Part shown: piece by piece, positions 17,777-26,684 of the stretch | Position numbering within the stretch: the stretch's first letter is position 1 | How the letters are laid out: each line of letters starts with the position of its first letter | DNA from: Acidobacteriaceae bacterium | GTDB taxonomy: Bacteria; Acidobacteriota; Terriglobia; Terriglobales; Acidobacteriaceae | Direction: 5' to 3' | Assembly (NCBI GenBank): GCA_030041305.1 | Contig: JASHOC010000033.1 | Coordinates: forward strand, 1-38,080 | DNA: 38,080 nt | The notes under the pieces: generated by a model | Told to the model about the DNA's origin: nothing | Databases searched by the model: none | What the model saw: only the letters and a program-made list of their open reading frames with translations | Program-made: the position numbers and the translations under genes

Positions 17777-18253
17777 TCACTTGCCGGGCGCACTCCCGCG
17801 GACGTGGCGGGCCTCGATGGCGAGCACTTTGCGGAAGCGGCGGGTGAGGCGCTCCTCGTTGGCCTGAAACTGGGCCGCGACGAAGGCCCGGGCCAGCTCG
17901 AAGGCCAACTCGGAGCCAATGATGCGGGCGCCGAGGACGAGGATGTTCATATCGTCGTGCTCGACGCCCTGGTGGGCCGAGTACGTATCGTGACAGATGC
18001 CGGCGCGAATGCCGGGAATTTTGTTGGCGGCAACGCAGACCCCGACGCCGGAGCCGCAGATGAGGATGCCGCGGGGAGCGGCTCCGCCGAGGATCGCCTC
18101 GCCTACTTTCTCGGCAAAGTCGGGGTAATCGTCGAGGGGATCGTAGGTGTACGCTCCGACGTCGACCAATTCGTGGCCGGCGGCGGCGAGGTGCTCGCGC
18201 ACCTCTTGTTTAAGGGCCAGTCCGGCGTGATCGGAACCGATGACGAGCTTCAA
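17777..18253 (-). CDS. rpiB: Ribose-5-phosphate isomerase B
   Basis: 158 residues, typical for RpiB/LacA/LacB. It interconverts ribose-5-phosphate and ribulose-5-phosphate. Landmarks: MKLVIGSDHAGLALKQEV, 'DYPDFAEKVGEAI', 'GILICGSGVGVCVAANKIPGIRAGICHD' (catalytic Cys and the phosphate-binding GSGxG), and 'EHDDMNILVLGARIIG'. It shares strand with transketolase upstream, from which it is separated by the small PKD-like gene, and both enzymes act in the non-oxidative pentose phosphate pathway. It ends with a slightly extended basic tail. Confidence 0.94.
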   Translation of the reverse strand: MKLVIGSDHAGLALKQEVREHLAAAGHELVDVGAYTYDPLDDYPDFAEKVGEAILGGAAPRGILICGSGVGVCVAANKIPGIRAGICHDTYSAHQGVEHDDMNILVLGARIIGSELAFELARAFVAAQFQANEERLTRRFRKVLAIEARHVRGSAPGK

Positions 18254-18292
18254 AGTTTTCCTTTCCTGATTCCGCTCCGCGAGCCGACAGCT

Positions 18293-18739
18293 TTAACCGG
18301 CTGCGGGAACCAGCGAAAATGTGTAGCTGGCAATGCTGCCTGAAGACGTGGAACCAGACCCCGAAAGCGTAATCGCGCCGCCAGTTGTGACGGTTGCCGG
18401 CGCGGCGACAAGCACAGCAACCGGAGGACTTTGAATGTTCACCGTCGCGTAGGCGGGCTGGCTTTTCACGCCGAGGTTATCCGTCACCACCAGCGAAAAC
18501 ACAACCGGCCCGGACTTGTTGGGCACGGTGACATCAACGCTGGAGGTGGGCGCGGTGGTTGTGGTACTGGGTTGGGCGGGTGAGAGGACAACGGGTGCGG
18601 ACGGAACGGAGCTGCCTGGCGCCTTCGCTGGAACCGGCGCTACGCCCGCAAGGGAGACCTGCGCCTCGCCGATCGCCATGTTTTGTCCCAAGATCGCGGT
18701 CGAGGCGTCATCCTCGGTTAAGTTCGACGACTTCGCCAT
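18293..18739 (-). CDS. Small PKD/Ig-like domain protein, function unknown
   Basis: 148 residues. 'cggaggtgc' ahead of the ATG gives a strong ribosome-binding site, which supports a real gene. Residues 1-30 (MAKSSNLTEDDASTAILGQN) are polar and are not a signal peptide. Residues 40-70 are Pro/Ser/Thr-rich. Residues 68-105 (DVTVPNKSGPVVFSLVVTDNLGVKSQPAYATVNI) look like the last strands of a PKD domain, and a second partial PKD-like stretch follows (VTTGGAITLSGSGSTSSGSIASYTFSLVP). It ends soon after, as if cut. It lies 48 bp downstream of tkt and 39 bp upstream of rpiB, all leftward, so it is probably cotranscribed. No role in sugar metabolism is evident. Confidence 0.6.
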   Translation of the reverse strand: MAKSSNLTEDDASTAILGQNMAIGEAQVSLAGVAPVPAKAPGSSVPSAPVVLSPAQPSTTTTAPTSSVDVTVPNKSGPVVFSLVVTDNLGVKSQPAYATVNIQSPPVAVLVAAPATVTTGGAITLSGSGSTSSGSIASYTFSLVPAAG

Positions 18740-18787
18740 GCAAGCACCTCCGCCCCTCGTCCCCGGTCAGGGACGCTGAATCTCCGG

Positions 18788-20788
18788 CTACTTTACCAAG
18801 GCCCTCGCCTTGGCGGCTACATTTTCCGCGGTGAAGCCGAGCTCGGCAAGGACTTTGGCGCCGGGGGCGGAGGCTCCGAAGCGATCCAGCCCGATGACGG
18901 CGCCGTTCTGGCCAACGTATTTCCACCACCCGAGGGTGGCCCCGGCCTCGACGGCCAGCTTGGGCAGGTTAGCGGGCAGCACGCTGGCCTTATATTCGGG
19001 CGATTGCTCTTCGAAGATTCTCCAACTGGGGAAGCTGACGACGCGGGCGTGGATTCCTTCGCCGGCGAGGAGCTTAGCGGCTTCGACCGCGGGCCATAGC
19101 TCGGAGCCCGTGCCGATGAGAACGACTTGCGGGTTGGGCGGGTCTTCGAGGATGTAAGCGCCTTTGCTCACAGCGGCGTAGAGGTCGCGGCCGGCGGGGT
19201 CAATGACGGGCAGATCCTGGCGGGTGAGGGCGAAAAAGGCGGGGCGTTTGCGCTCGAGGGCCAGCCGCCAGGCTGCGGCGGTCTCATTGGCGTCGGCGGG
19301 GCGGAAGTCAGTGAGGTAGGGAACGGCGCGCAGCATCATCAGGTGCTCGACGGGTTGGTGCGTGGGGCCGTCTTCGCCGAGGCCGATGGAGTCGTGGGTG
19401 AAGATGAAGAGAGCGTGGCGACGCATCAGGGCGGCCAGGCGCAGGGCGGGTTTGCAGTAATCGGTGAAGCAGAAGAACGTTGAACCGAAGGGGATGAGGC
19501 CGCCGTGAGCGGCGATGCCGTTGACCGCGGCGCACATGCCGAACTCGCGCACGCCGAAGAAGATGTTGCGGCCGGCGGGATCCTCGTGGAAGTTGGCGCC
19601 GGGCTTGAAGATGGTCTTGGTGGAGGTGGTGAGGTCGGCGGCTCCGCCGATGAGCTCGGGGAGCGGGGCGGCGAGGGCGTTCAGGACCGCGCCACCGGCG
19701 TTGCGCGTAGCGACGGGCTTGCCGGCCGGGAAACTGGGAATGGCTTTTTCCCAGCCCGGCGTGAGCTTGGATTCCTGGGTGCGGGTGAATTCGGCGGCGA
19801 GCTCGGGGAAATGTTCTTGATAGGCGGCAAAGAGCTGATTCCACTCCGATTCGAGCTCGGCGCCCCGTTCACCGGCTTTGCGCCAGTTGGCCAGGGCGTC
19901 CTCGGGAACGTAAAAGCTCTGATCCTGAGGAAAGCCGAAGAAGCGTTTGGTGGCTGCGGTGTCGGCGGCGCCCATCGCCTCGCCGTGGACCTTGTTGGTG
20001 CCGGCGCGGGGGCTGCCGTAGCCGATCACGGTGCGGACGTCGATGAAGGAGGGACGGGCGGTTTCAGTCTTGGCGGCTTCAATGGCGGCCTCAAGGGCGT
20101 TCAAGTCATTGCCGTCGGCGACGCGCTGCACGTGCCAGTGATACGCCTGGAAGCGCTCCAGGACATCGTCGGTGTAGCTGAGGGATGTGGGACCGTCGAG
20201 GGAGACGAGGTTGTCGTCGTAGAGGAAGATGAGCTTGCCGAGGCCGAGCGTGCCCGCGAGAGCGGCGGCTTCGTGGGAGACGCCTTCCATCATGTCGCCA
20301 TCGCCGCAGAGAGCAAAGGTGTGATGATTGACGATCTCGAAGCCGGGACGATTGTAGATAGCCGCGAGGTGCTTTTCCGCGATGGCCATGCCGACGGCCA
20401 TGGCGATGCCCTGGCCGAGCGGGCCGGTGGTGACTTCAACGCCCTCCGCCTCGATGGATTCGGGATGGCCGGGGGTTTTGGAGCCCCATTGACGGAAGCC
20501 CTTAAGGTCATCGAGAGTCATGTCGTAGCCGCAGAGATAGAGGGTGGTGTAGAGCAGCGCCGACGCGTGGCCGTTGGAGAGCACGAAGCGGTCGCGATCG
20601 GGCCAGCGGGCGTTGGCCGGGTTGTGCTTCATGAGCTTGTGATACAGCAGGTAAGCAATGGGGGCGCAGCCAAGCGGGGCGCCGGGATGGCCGCTTTTGG
20701 CTTTTTCGACTTCGTCGACGGCGAGCAGCCGGAGCGTATCGATGGAGAGCTGATCGAGAGAAAGCGTGGCGAGGGTCGAAGTCATCAT
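18788..20788 (-). CDS. tkt: Transketolase
   Basis: 666 residues, full length. This thiamine-diphosphate enzyme moves two-carbon ketol units between sugar phosphates in the cytosol. Landmarks: '[35 protein letters not shown]', the ThDP-binding '[33 protein letters not shown]', '[18 protein letters not shown]', the pyrimidine domain '[21 protein letters not shown]' with its catalytic Glu, and '[19 protein letters not shown]' with substrate-binding His. It starts ATGATG at 20788; 'aaggaag' is the likely ribosome-binding site. Downstream on the same strand are the PKD-like gene and rpiB. The GH15 gene lies upstream on the same strand, 143 bp away. Confidence 0.96.
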   Translation of the reverse strand: MMTSTLATLSLDQLSIDTLRLLAVDEVEKAKSGHPGAPLGCAPIAYLLYHKLMKHNPANARWPDRDRFVLSNGHASALLYTTLYLCGYDMTLDDLKGFRQWGSKTPGHPESIEAEGVEVTTGPLGQGIAMAVGMAIAEKHLAAIYNRPGFEIVNHHTFALCGDGDMMEGVSHEAAALAGTLGLGKLIFLYDDNLVSLDGPTSLSYTDDVLERFQAYHWHVQRVADGNDLNALEAAIEAAKTETARPSFIDVRTVIGYGSPRAGTNKVHGEAMGAADTAATKRFFGFPQDQSFYVPEDALANWRKAGERGAELESEWNQLFAAYQEHFPELAAEFTRTQESKLTPGWEKAIPSFPAGKPVATRNAGGAVLNALAAPLPELIGGAADLTTSTKTIFKPGANFHEDPAGRNIFFGVREFGMCAAVNGIAAHGGLIPFGSTFFCFTDYCKPALRLAALMRRHALFIFTHDSIGLGEDGPTHQPVEHLMMLRAVPYLTDFRPADANETAAAWRLALERKRPAFFALTRQDLPVIDPAGRDLYAAVSKGAYILEDPPNPQVVLIGTGSELWPAVEAAKLLAGEGIHARVVSFPSWRIFEEQSPEYKASVLPANLPKLAVEAGATLGWWKYVGQNGAVIGLDRFGASAPGAKVLAELGFTAENVAAKARALVK

Positions 20789-20931
20789 GGATGAAACTCT
20801 TCCTTTCCGCTAAGAATCGTGGTGAAAAATTCACGGCGAAGACCGGAATGCGGAGGTGCTTCGCACATTGCAACGCGCGCGGCTTGGAAGCCAAAGCCGG
20901 TGTCATTTAAGATGCCGGCCCGTTCAGGAGG

Positions 20932-23430
20932 TTACGAGGAAGCGGCCTCGATCTTGACTTTCACATTGTACCCAAGCCAGTGGTCGCCTTCGGGCCAGTG
21001 GAGGGTCCATTGCAATTCCGCGGCGCCGGCCGGAGGAACGATATCGGCGCTGAAGCCGGCGCTGCCCCAATTACGGCTGAGGACGGAGTTTTTGGTTTCC
21101 CAGTTGTCCGAGCTCCAGGCCACTCCAAAATAGTCATCATCCAGGATGCGCAAGGTGCAGCCCGCGCCGATGGATTGGATGGGGCGCTGGCGAGTGTAAA
21201 TTTCGAGGCCGCGGCGGATGTGGGTGCGGCCTTCAGGAGTCGAATAACGCTCATATACGGGGTCGATGCGGTCGAAGACCTTGCCATCCATGGCGGAGCG
21301 GAGGAGCTTGAGGTACTCGGCGTGCGCCCAGACCAGCGGCACGGCGGAGCCGGCGGGCTGGCCGAGGCGCAGATGACGTTCGGGGCGGTTGGCTTCGTCC
21401 CACACCTGCTCGGGAAGCATTTGGCCGCAGGTGGCGAAGCGCTCGTACGTGCGGATGAGGTGGTCGATATCGTGGCCGGCGGCGAGTTCGTAGTGAGCGC
21501 GTTCGCCGGTGAGCAGCGGCCACACGCGGCCCTGGCCCCAGTTGAGATATGGACCGCCGTCGGGGCGTTGGCCGTAGCCGTCGTTGTTGTAGCGGAGCCA
21601 GCCGGGTCCTTGGGGAAGATTGCGCTTGAGCATGGCGTCGACCACCTTGAGCGAGTCGACGATGAGGGGATCGTCGGCGCGCCTTACGCCATAGCGGACC
21701 AGCTCGAGGAAACCGGCGTCGATAATTTCGCGGGCTTGGAACTCGGTGCGGGAGCCGGGCGGGCGGTTGGCGAGGCGGATGGTCTCGGTTCCGCAGCCCT
21801 CGTGGGCGTAGGCCGCGCCGCACTCCGGAGGGCGGATGCGCATATAGTGACGGGGGATCTCGGGAAGCAGGACGCCGTTGTTGGTGACGGTCCAGTCTTC
21901 GAGGTGGCCTTCAATCCAGTCGGCAAACTCTTCGAGGAACTGGGCCAATTCGTTGGCATCGTAGGCGCGGGCAATTTCGGCGGAGCAGATGAGGCTGGAG
22001 ATGACGGCGGCAAGGGTAGAGGGGGAATAGCCGGCGTTTTCTTCCCAGCGCTCCTGGTGGGTGATGGGGGCTTGGCGAACGAGGCAGCCGGCGGCGCGCT
22101 CGACGAAGGGAAAAATCTGCAGCTCGCCGAGGCCATTGGCCTTCCACAGCCGCCAGGCCAGAATGAGCGGAAAGGCAATTTCGTCGAGCTGTTTACCGCT
22201 CCAGTAGGGAGTGCCGTTGATCCAGAAATTCTGGGCGAAGCCGCCGTCAGGCTGCTGCGTGCAGGCGAGATAGACGAGGGCGCGGCGCGCCGTTTCAGCG
22301 CGTCCACAGGCCAACAGGGCGGATGCGGTCTGGACCATGTCGCGGGTCCACACCAGGTGATAGCCGCCGAGATCGTCGTCGCTTTTGATTTGGCCCCAGG
22401 GAATGGAGGCCGAGGCGACAAAGGCTCCGGAATAGATTTTGTCTTCGTGGGCCAGCACCACGTTGTGGCTGGCGCGCATGAGCTTACCGCCGTCCTGGGC
22501 CTTGGCGGCGAGCCACTCGGGATTGGCGGCCCGGCGCCACTGGTCGATGAAGCGCTGGCGCAGCTCGGGATAGGGCGCCGCCAGCGATGACATGGTCTTT
22601 TGCGCGGCGGTGTGATGGCCTTCGCCGACGCCGATGGCCAGGGTGAACTCGACGGCGGAAACGCCGGCGGCTCCGTTGGTGATGAGGGCGGCTTTGCCGT
22701 TCGAGCTTTCCGCTTGCTCGTACACGGTGGGCAGGGCGAGCTCGCCGATGACGGCCACATTGCCTTCTGTCGCGGAGCCGAACTCCCAATCCATTTTGAA
22801 GTCCTGCATCAGGTCGCGCCAGCCGTCGCTCTCGCCGACAAAACCGCAGCTTACGCGCGAGAAGTCGCAACTGGCGGCCATGGCCAGCGACCACTCGTTC
22901 TTCCAGGCCAGCAGCATTTTGCGGCCGGCCAAGTCAAGCGCGCGGGCGGAGTTTCCAGAACCGCCGCCATCGAGGTGCGGGGCCAGGAGCGCATAGACTT
23001 TGAGGCGCGGCAGCAGATCCTCATGGCCTTCGAGGCGGACACGGGTGAGCACTACCGAGTGATGCGGGTCGCAGATGATTTCCTTGGTGAGACAATATCG
23101 GCCTTCCGGATCGCGGTTGAAATAGCGGATTCCGAGCGCCTCGGGATGGATGTACTCGAAGGTCGTGTGCAGATCGCGCTTCTCTTCGTGGGCGAAGGTT
23201 TCCCCGTCGGTGACCAGGAATTCCATGTCGCGCACCTGGGGGCGGTCGATGGTGGGGTGGTAGACCTCGTTGAGAATGCCGTGGGAGCAGGTGAACCAGA
23301 TGCGGCTGGAGGCGGCGTAGGCGGTGCCAACCGCGTCTTTCACGCTGGAGGTCCAGCGCGGCTTCATGCCCGGCGAGCCAAAGGCTTCGCCGTCCTGCTC
23401 GAGCCACCTGTACAAGGACTGACTGTTCAT
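20932..23430 (-). CDS. Glycoside hydrolase family 15 (glucoamylase-type) enzyme
   Basis: 832 residues from MNSQSLYRWLEQDGEAFGSP. The frame stays open 89 codons further upstream, but that stretch is basic, proline-rich and not family-like, so the ATG at 23430 is preferred despite a weak ribosome-binding site. An N-terminal beta-sandwich of the bacterial glucoamylase/glucodextranase type (about 1-300; 'PGMKPRWTSSVKDAVGTAYAASSRIWFTCSHGILNEVYHPTIDRPQVRD') precedes the (alpha/alpha)6 catalytic domain: 'YHLVWTRDMVQTASALLACG', 'RWEENAGYSPSTLAAVI' with the catalytic-acid Glu (about 463), and 'GRVWPLLTGERAHYELAAG' (about 640). No signal peptide is seen, suggesting intracellular hydrolysis of maltodextrin, glycogen or a related alpha-glucan. 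The exact substrate is open. Confidence 0.9.
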   Translation of the reverse strand: MNSQSLYRWLEQDGEAFGSPGMKPRWTSSVKDAVGTAYAASSRIWFTCSHGILNEVYHPTIDRPQVRDMEFLVTDGETFAHEEKRDLHTTFEYIHPEALGIRYFNRDPEGRYCLTKEIICDPHHSVVLTRVRLEGHEDLLPRLKVYALLAPHLDGGGSGNSARALDLAGRKMLLAWKNEWSLAMAASCDFSRVSCGFVGESDGWRDLMQDFKMDWEFGSATEGNVAVIGELALPTVYEQAESSNGKAALITNGAAGVSAVEFTLAIGVGEGHHTAAQKTMSSLAAPYPELRQRFIDQWRRAANPEWLAAKAQDGGKLMRASHNVVLAHEDKIYSGAFVASASIPWGQIKSDDDLGGYHLVWTRDMVQTASALLACGRAETARRALVYLACTQQPDGGFAQNFWINGTPYWSGKQLDEIAFPLILAWRLWKANGLGELQIFPFVERAAGCLVRQAPITHQERWEENAGYSPSTLAAVISSLICSAEIARAYDANELAQFLEEFADWIEGHLEDWTVTNNGVLLPEIPRHYMRIRPPECGAAYAHEGCGTETIRLANRPPGSRTEFQAREIIDAGFLELVRYGVRRADDPLIVDSLKVVDAMLKRNLPQGPGWLRYNNDGYGQRPDGGPYLNWGQGRVWPLLTGERAHYELAAGHDIDHLIRTYERFATCGQMLPEQVWDEANRPERHLRLGQPAGSAVPLVWAHAEYLKLLRSAMDGKVFDRIDPVYERYSTPEGRTHIRRGLEIYTRQRPIQSIGAGCTLRILDDDYFGVAWSSDNWETKNSVLSRNWGSAGFSADIVPPAGAAELQWTLHWPEGDHWLGYNVKVKIEAASS

Positions 23431-23673
23431 ATATCCAATGCCAATTATCAGGTTAGAAGACGTGAAAGGGGGAAGATTGTGTACGGCTATCCCTTCGACG
23501 CGCGAAGCGGGTGGGGGGATGCGCTTTTTGCAGCGGAGAAACTGCCGCGGGAGGGGTGAGGATGCGGCGGGTCGGACGGGAAGGATTGAACGCGGGCAAG
23601 ATAGTTGTTGCAACGAATATCTTCCTAGCGCATCTATTACGTGTACGGTTTGTGCCGGTAGAGGAGGTCGAAG

Positions 23674-24594
23674 ATGTCGCTTCGCGCAGTACGTCAAATG
23701 TCAGAAAGCATGCCCACCATCGAAGGCGCGGGGGTAAAGCTCAATCGCGCTTTCGGCTTCGGCAAGACGGCCCAGTTCGATCCATTCCTGTTGCTGGACG
23801 ACTTTCGCAATGAAAATCCGGCCGATTACCTGGCCGGTTTTCCCTGGCATCCGCACCGGGGAATCGAGACGATCACTTATGTGCTGGCCGGCGAGGTGGC
23901 GCACGGCGACAGCCTGGGCAACAAAGGGCGCATGACGGCCGGCGACGTGCAGTGGATGACGGCCGGCAGCGGCATTCTGCATCAGGAGATGCCCAAAGGC
24001 GACGGGCGCGGGCGGATGCACGGCTTTCAACTGTGGGCGAACCTGCCTGCGGCGCTGAAGATGACCGCGCCCCGGTATCAGGATATTCCGTCGAGCGCGA
24101 TCCCCGAGGTGACGGAGGATGATGGTTCGCGCGCCCGGATCATCTGTGGCGAGTTCTGGGGCAAGCGCGGGCCGGTGGAGGGCGTGGCGGCGGGGCAATA
24201 CTCGGTGGACGCTCGTTACGTCGACATCTCCGTGCCGCCCGGGCAGCGCAAGCGCATCCAGGTGGAGACGTCGCGCAACGCCTTTGCGTATGTGTTTGCG
24301 GGAGCGGGCAGGTTCCGCGACGCCTCGGACCCGCAGGCGGTGTTGACCGAGTCGGCAGTCGATCCGAACGCCGAGCCGGTGTACGATGCGAAGAACCACT
24401 CGCTGGTGCTTTTCGATCGGGGTGACGAAATCGTCGTTCAGGCCGGCCCCGAGGGCATCCGGTTTTTGCTCGTTTCCGGCAAGCCGCTCGAGGAGCCGGT
24501 GGCGTGGTACGGGCCCATCGTGATGAACACGCAGGAGGAGTTGCGCCAGGCGATGGCGGATCTCCATACTGGGAACTTTATCCGGCACGGATAA
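23674..24594 (+). CDS. Pirin family protein
   Basis: 306 residues, a bicupin. Residues 1-130 hold the pirin N-domain with the metal ligands in 'GFPWHPHRGIETITYVLAGEVAHGDSLG' and 'GDVQWMTAGSGILHQEM' (three His and a Glu). The C-terminal cupin covers about 150-290 and ends 'EEPVAWYGPIVMNTQEELRQAMADLHTGNF', the usual pirin end. Bacterial pirins bind iron; some have quercetin 2,3-dioxygenase activity and others act as redox-linked regulators. 'gaggagg' precedes the ATG. It is divergent from the GH15 gene across a 243-bp gap with no recognisable element beyond presumed promoters. A terminator follows at 24643. Confidence 0.93.
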   Translation: MSLRAVRQMSESMPTIEGAGVKLNRAFGFGKTAQFDPFLLLDDFRNENPADYLAGFPWHPHRGIETITYVLAGEVAHGDSLGNKGRMTAGDVQWMTAGSGILHQEMPKGDGRGRMHGFQLWANLPAALKMTAPRYQDIPSSAIPEVTEDDGSRARIICGEFWGKRGPVEGVAAGQYSVDARYVDISVPPGQRKRIQVETSRNAFAYVFAGAGRFRDASDPQAVLTESAVDPNAEPVYDAKNHSLVLFDRGDEIVVQAGPEGIRFLLVSGKPLEEPVAWYGPIVMNTQEELRQAMADLHTGNFIRHG

Positions 24595-24642
24595 GCGAAA
24601 AATAGAAGCCTAAAAAGCTGCAATTGCTGGTTTCACTTTGAT

Positions 24643-24676
24643 CCCGGTAGGATGTAGCTCCTTCCGGGGCTTTTTT
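24643..24676 (+). terminator. Rho-independent terminator after pirin
   Basis: The arms cccggtagga and tccttccggg pair over ten positions with one T-T mismatch around a tgtagc loop. Then comes ggc followed by six T. It lies 49 bp after the pirin stop and immediately before the remnant of a HigB-like tail. Confidence 0.75.
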
Positions 24677-24680
24677 ATCC

Positions 24681-24722
24681 CTGAACTCCATTCGCGATTT
24701 GGACCCGGAAGATTATCACTAA
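24681..24722 (+). pseudogene. Possible 3' remnant of a higB-like toxin gene
   Basis: A 13-codon open stretch ends …DLDPEDYH-stop, with TAA at 24720-24722. It lies 19 bp ahead of the HigA-like start and carries 'aaaggagg' in between. HigB toxins of HigBA pairs very often end in 'xxxxEDYH' and sit exactly at this distance upstream of higA. Nothing upstream of it resembles the body of a HigB; the sequence instead runs into the pirin terminator. I read it as the last residues of a deleted toxin, but 13 codons are little evidence. Confidence 0.35.
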
Positions 24723-24741
24723 AGGAGGGCAGACTGACGCC

Positions 24742-25039
24742 ATGCCGATCAAGAATCCACCGCATCCCGGAGACTTCCTTCGAACGGAGGTCATTGAACC
24801 GGCTGGCTTGACGGTGACGATGGCGGCTGCAGCCCTCGCTGTTGCGCGTTCCACGCTTTCGAGCGTGCTGAATGGCCGGGCAAGCCTATCGGGGGAGATG
24901 GCCCTGCGGATGGAAAAAGGTCTTCGGCATCAAGATGGACACGCTGATGCGGATTCAGTCCGCTTACGACCTTGCGCAGACCCGCAAGCGCGAGAAATCC
25001 ATTCGAGTGCGGCCTCCGACGACGGTGGCATCGAGGTAA
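24742..25039 (+). pseudogene. HigA-family antitoxin gene with a frameshift
   Basis: The frame opens with MPIKNPPHPGDFLRTEVIEP, then 'AGLTVTMAAAALAVARSTLSSVLNGRASLSGEMALRMEK'. This is a clear HigA/VapA Xre-type HTH (helices about 20-60). It then leaves the family. Removing one A from the run of five at 24914-24918 restores the expected end: 'VFGIKMDTLMRIQSAYDLAQTRKREKSIRV', finishing at TAA 25037-25039. The intact protein would have about 99 residues, normal for HigA. So this is either a true inactivating insertion or a sequencing error in an A-run. As read, the protein runs out of frame to 25122. Loss of HigA's DNA-binding C-terminal half would not kill the cell if the toxin is already gone (see 24681-24722). 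Confidence 0.8.
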
Positions 25040-25082
25040 TTAGCGGATTGCAGTTCAGCTATCGCGGGAGGATACTGATGCC

Positions 25083-25646
25083 ATGGCGACCCAACCTCTC
25101 GGCGAGCGAGCGGTGCGGCTGATCTCAGTGGAAGAGTATCTTTCCGCGATTTACGAACCTGACTGCGAGTACGACGAGGGTGTGGTCGTGGAGCGCAACT
25201 TGGGCGAGTTCGAGCACGCACTTCTGCAAACTCTTCTGGCAACTCTCTTCACGAACAATATGGACGGATGGGGCGTGTTCGCGCTCACCGAGCAGCGCGT
25301 CCAGGTCGCGGCCCGCAAATTTCGCGTGCCTGACGTCTGTGTGCTGCCCATTGGCGGCCAGACCGATCCGATCCTCACCCGCCCTCCACTGATCGTGATG
25401 GAAATCCTTTCGCCGGAAGACACCATGCGCCGAATAACGAAAAAGGCCGCCGAGTATCGCGAATTTGGGGTCGAAGATGTGTGGGTCATCGATCCCTTTG
25501 CGCGGGTCGCATTCCGGAGCGCAACTTCAGGCCTGGAGCGCGTAGCAAACGGCGAGCTTTCCGTGCCGGGCACGCCGATCCTCGTCCAGGTTGCGGAGTT
25601 ATTCGAAAAGCTCGACCGGATTCGCGCGGCGAGCAAGCAGGGCTGA
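25083..25646 (+). CDS. Uma2 family (DUF820) nuclease-fold protein
   Basis: 187 residues, normal for Uma2. Landmarks: 'ISVEEYLSAIYEPDCEYDEGVVVERNLGEFEHALLQTLLATLF', 'VAARKFRVPDVCVLP' and 'PPLIVMEILSPEDTMRRITKKAAEYREFGVEDVWVIDP'. Together these give a PD-(D/E)xK-like active site (D of RVPDV, E of MEILSP, K of the following helix). Uma2 proteins are abundant in Acidobacteria, Cyanobacteria and Chloroflexi. They are predicted endonucleases often carried by mobile DNA; their targets are unknown. 'gggagga' lies before the ATG. It starts 43 bp after the restored HigA stop. Confidence 0.85.
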   Translation: MATQPLGERAVRLISVEEYLSAIYEPDCEYDEGVVVERNLGEFEHALLQTLLATLFTNNMDGWGVFALTEQRVQVAARKFRVPDVCVLPIGGQTDPILTRPPLIVMEILSPEDTMRRITKKAAEYREFGVEDVWVIDPFARVAFRSATSGLERVANGELSVPGTPILVQVAELFEKLDRIRAASKQG

Positions 25647-25656
25647 CGCAGAGCTT

Positions 25657-26604
25657 TCACACTTCTACAGGCGCTTCCGCGGAGAGAATGTTCATCGGCG
25701 TGAGGCCGCGCTGGCGGAGGGCGCGCAGGCTGAGGGGGTCGTGGCGCTTGGCCAGGCGGCGGCCGTTGCAGTCGAGCACCAGACGACAGTGAAACCACGT
25801 GGGATTCTTGTAGCCGAGGGCGCGATTCAATAGAATCTGGCGCGCAGTCGACTTGAGCAGATCGGCGCCGCGGACCACTTCGGTGATGCGCATGGCGGCA
25901 TCGTCAGCCACGCAGGCGAGCTGATAACTGGGCGCGCCGTCGCGCCGCCAAACCACAAAATCCCCGAAGTGCACGCCTGCCACGAAGCGCTGCGGGCCGA
26001 GATTTTGATCGACGAATTCGATCGCCTCGCCATCGGGCACGCGGAACCGCCAATTGCTGCCGTTTGGGGATTCGGGGCCGGTCGCGGCGGCGACGGGGAG
26101 CTGGGGCGCGTCGGCGCGCAAATGGCGGCAGGTCCCGGGATAGAGGGGCTCATCGTCAAGAGCATCGAGTTCGCCCTTCTCAATGCGGCCCTCCACCTCC
26201 CTTGAGACCCGCTCATGGGGCGCAGCGAGCGCGGTTTCGAGGTCTTTGCGGGAGCAACGGCAGGGGAAGAGATAGCCGCTCTCGAGTAACTTGCGCCAGG
26301 CGGCGAGATAGAGGGCGCGGCGCTGGCTTTGGACGTAAGGCGCGTAAGGTCCTCCGCAGTCCGGGCCCTCTTGCCAGCGAATGCCCAGCCAGCGCAGGTC
26401 TTCAAGCGCAGCCTCGGCGTAGACCTGTCGGCTGCGGTCGGGATCGAGATCCTCCATGCGCATCACCAGCGCGCCACTCGCTTCGCGAGCACGCTGCCAG
26501 GCGGTCCAAAAAGTGCGGGCGTGGCCCACGTGTAAATAGCCGGTGGGCGAAGGCGCAAGCCGCCCGCGATAATTCGATGGCGGTGCTGGCGGGAGGCTGG
26601 CCAT
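25657..26604 (-). CDS. gluQ: Glutamyl-Q tRNA(Asp) synthetase
   Basis: 315 residues from MASLPPAPPSNYRGRLAPSP. The open frame extends 86 codons farther but that part overlaps mnmE and is not family sequence. GluQ-RS is a catalytic-core paralogue of GluRS without the anticodon domain. It attaches glutamate to queuosine at the wobble position of tRNA(Asp). Landmarks: 'GRLAPSPTGYLHVGHARTFWTAWQRA' (HIGH motif HVGH at 25-28), 'MEDLDPDRS', the zinc site 'PCRCSRKDL...YPGTCR', 'VVRGADLLKSTARQILLNRALG', and the degenerate KMSKS-like 'RLAKRHDPLSLRALRQRG'. Its presence implies queuosine-modified tRNA in this organism. Divergent from mnmE, 80 bp away. Confidence 0.92.
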   Translation of the reverse strand: MASLPPAPPSNYRGRLAPSPTGYLHVGHARTFWTAWQRAREASGALVMRMEDLDPDRSRQVYAEAALEDLRWLGIRWQEGPDCGGPYAPYVQSQRRALYLAAWRKLLESGYLFPCRCSRKDLETALAAPHERVSREVEGRIEKGELDALDDEPLYPGTCRHLRADAPQLPVAAATGPESPNGSNWRFRVPDGEAIEFVDQNLGPQRFVAGVHFGDFVVWRRDGAPSYQLACVADDAAMRITEVVRGADLLKSTARQILLNRALGYKNPTWFHCRLVLDCNGRRLAKRHDPLSLRALRQRGLTPMNILSAEAPVEV

Positions 26605-26684
26605 GACTACGATCAGTCTAGGGCCTGTGATGCCCCAGCAGGCGCCGGGCCAGATGATCGAACGGCGGGCTTCTACACTACTGA

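Noticed and set aside
19505..20794. 429-codon plus-strand open frame opposite transketolase
   Set aside because: Very Gly/Val/Ala-rich translation without motifs; transketolase on the other strand is certain.
20980..22590. 536-codon plus-strand open frame opposite the GH15 gene
   Set aside because: Shadow frame; the GH15 protein carries the catalytic motifs and family length.
24914..24918. Programmed frameshift in the HigA-like gene
   Set aside because: HigA proteins are made from one frame, five A is a short run, and the adjacent toxin is already missing; mutation or read error is simpler.
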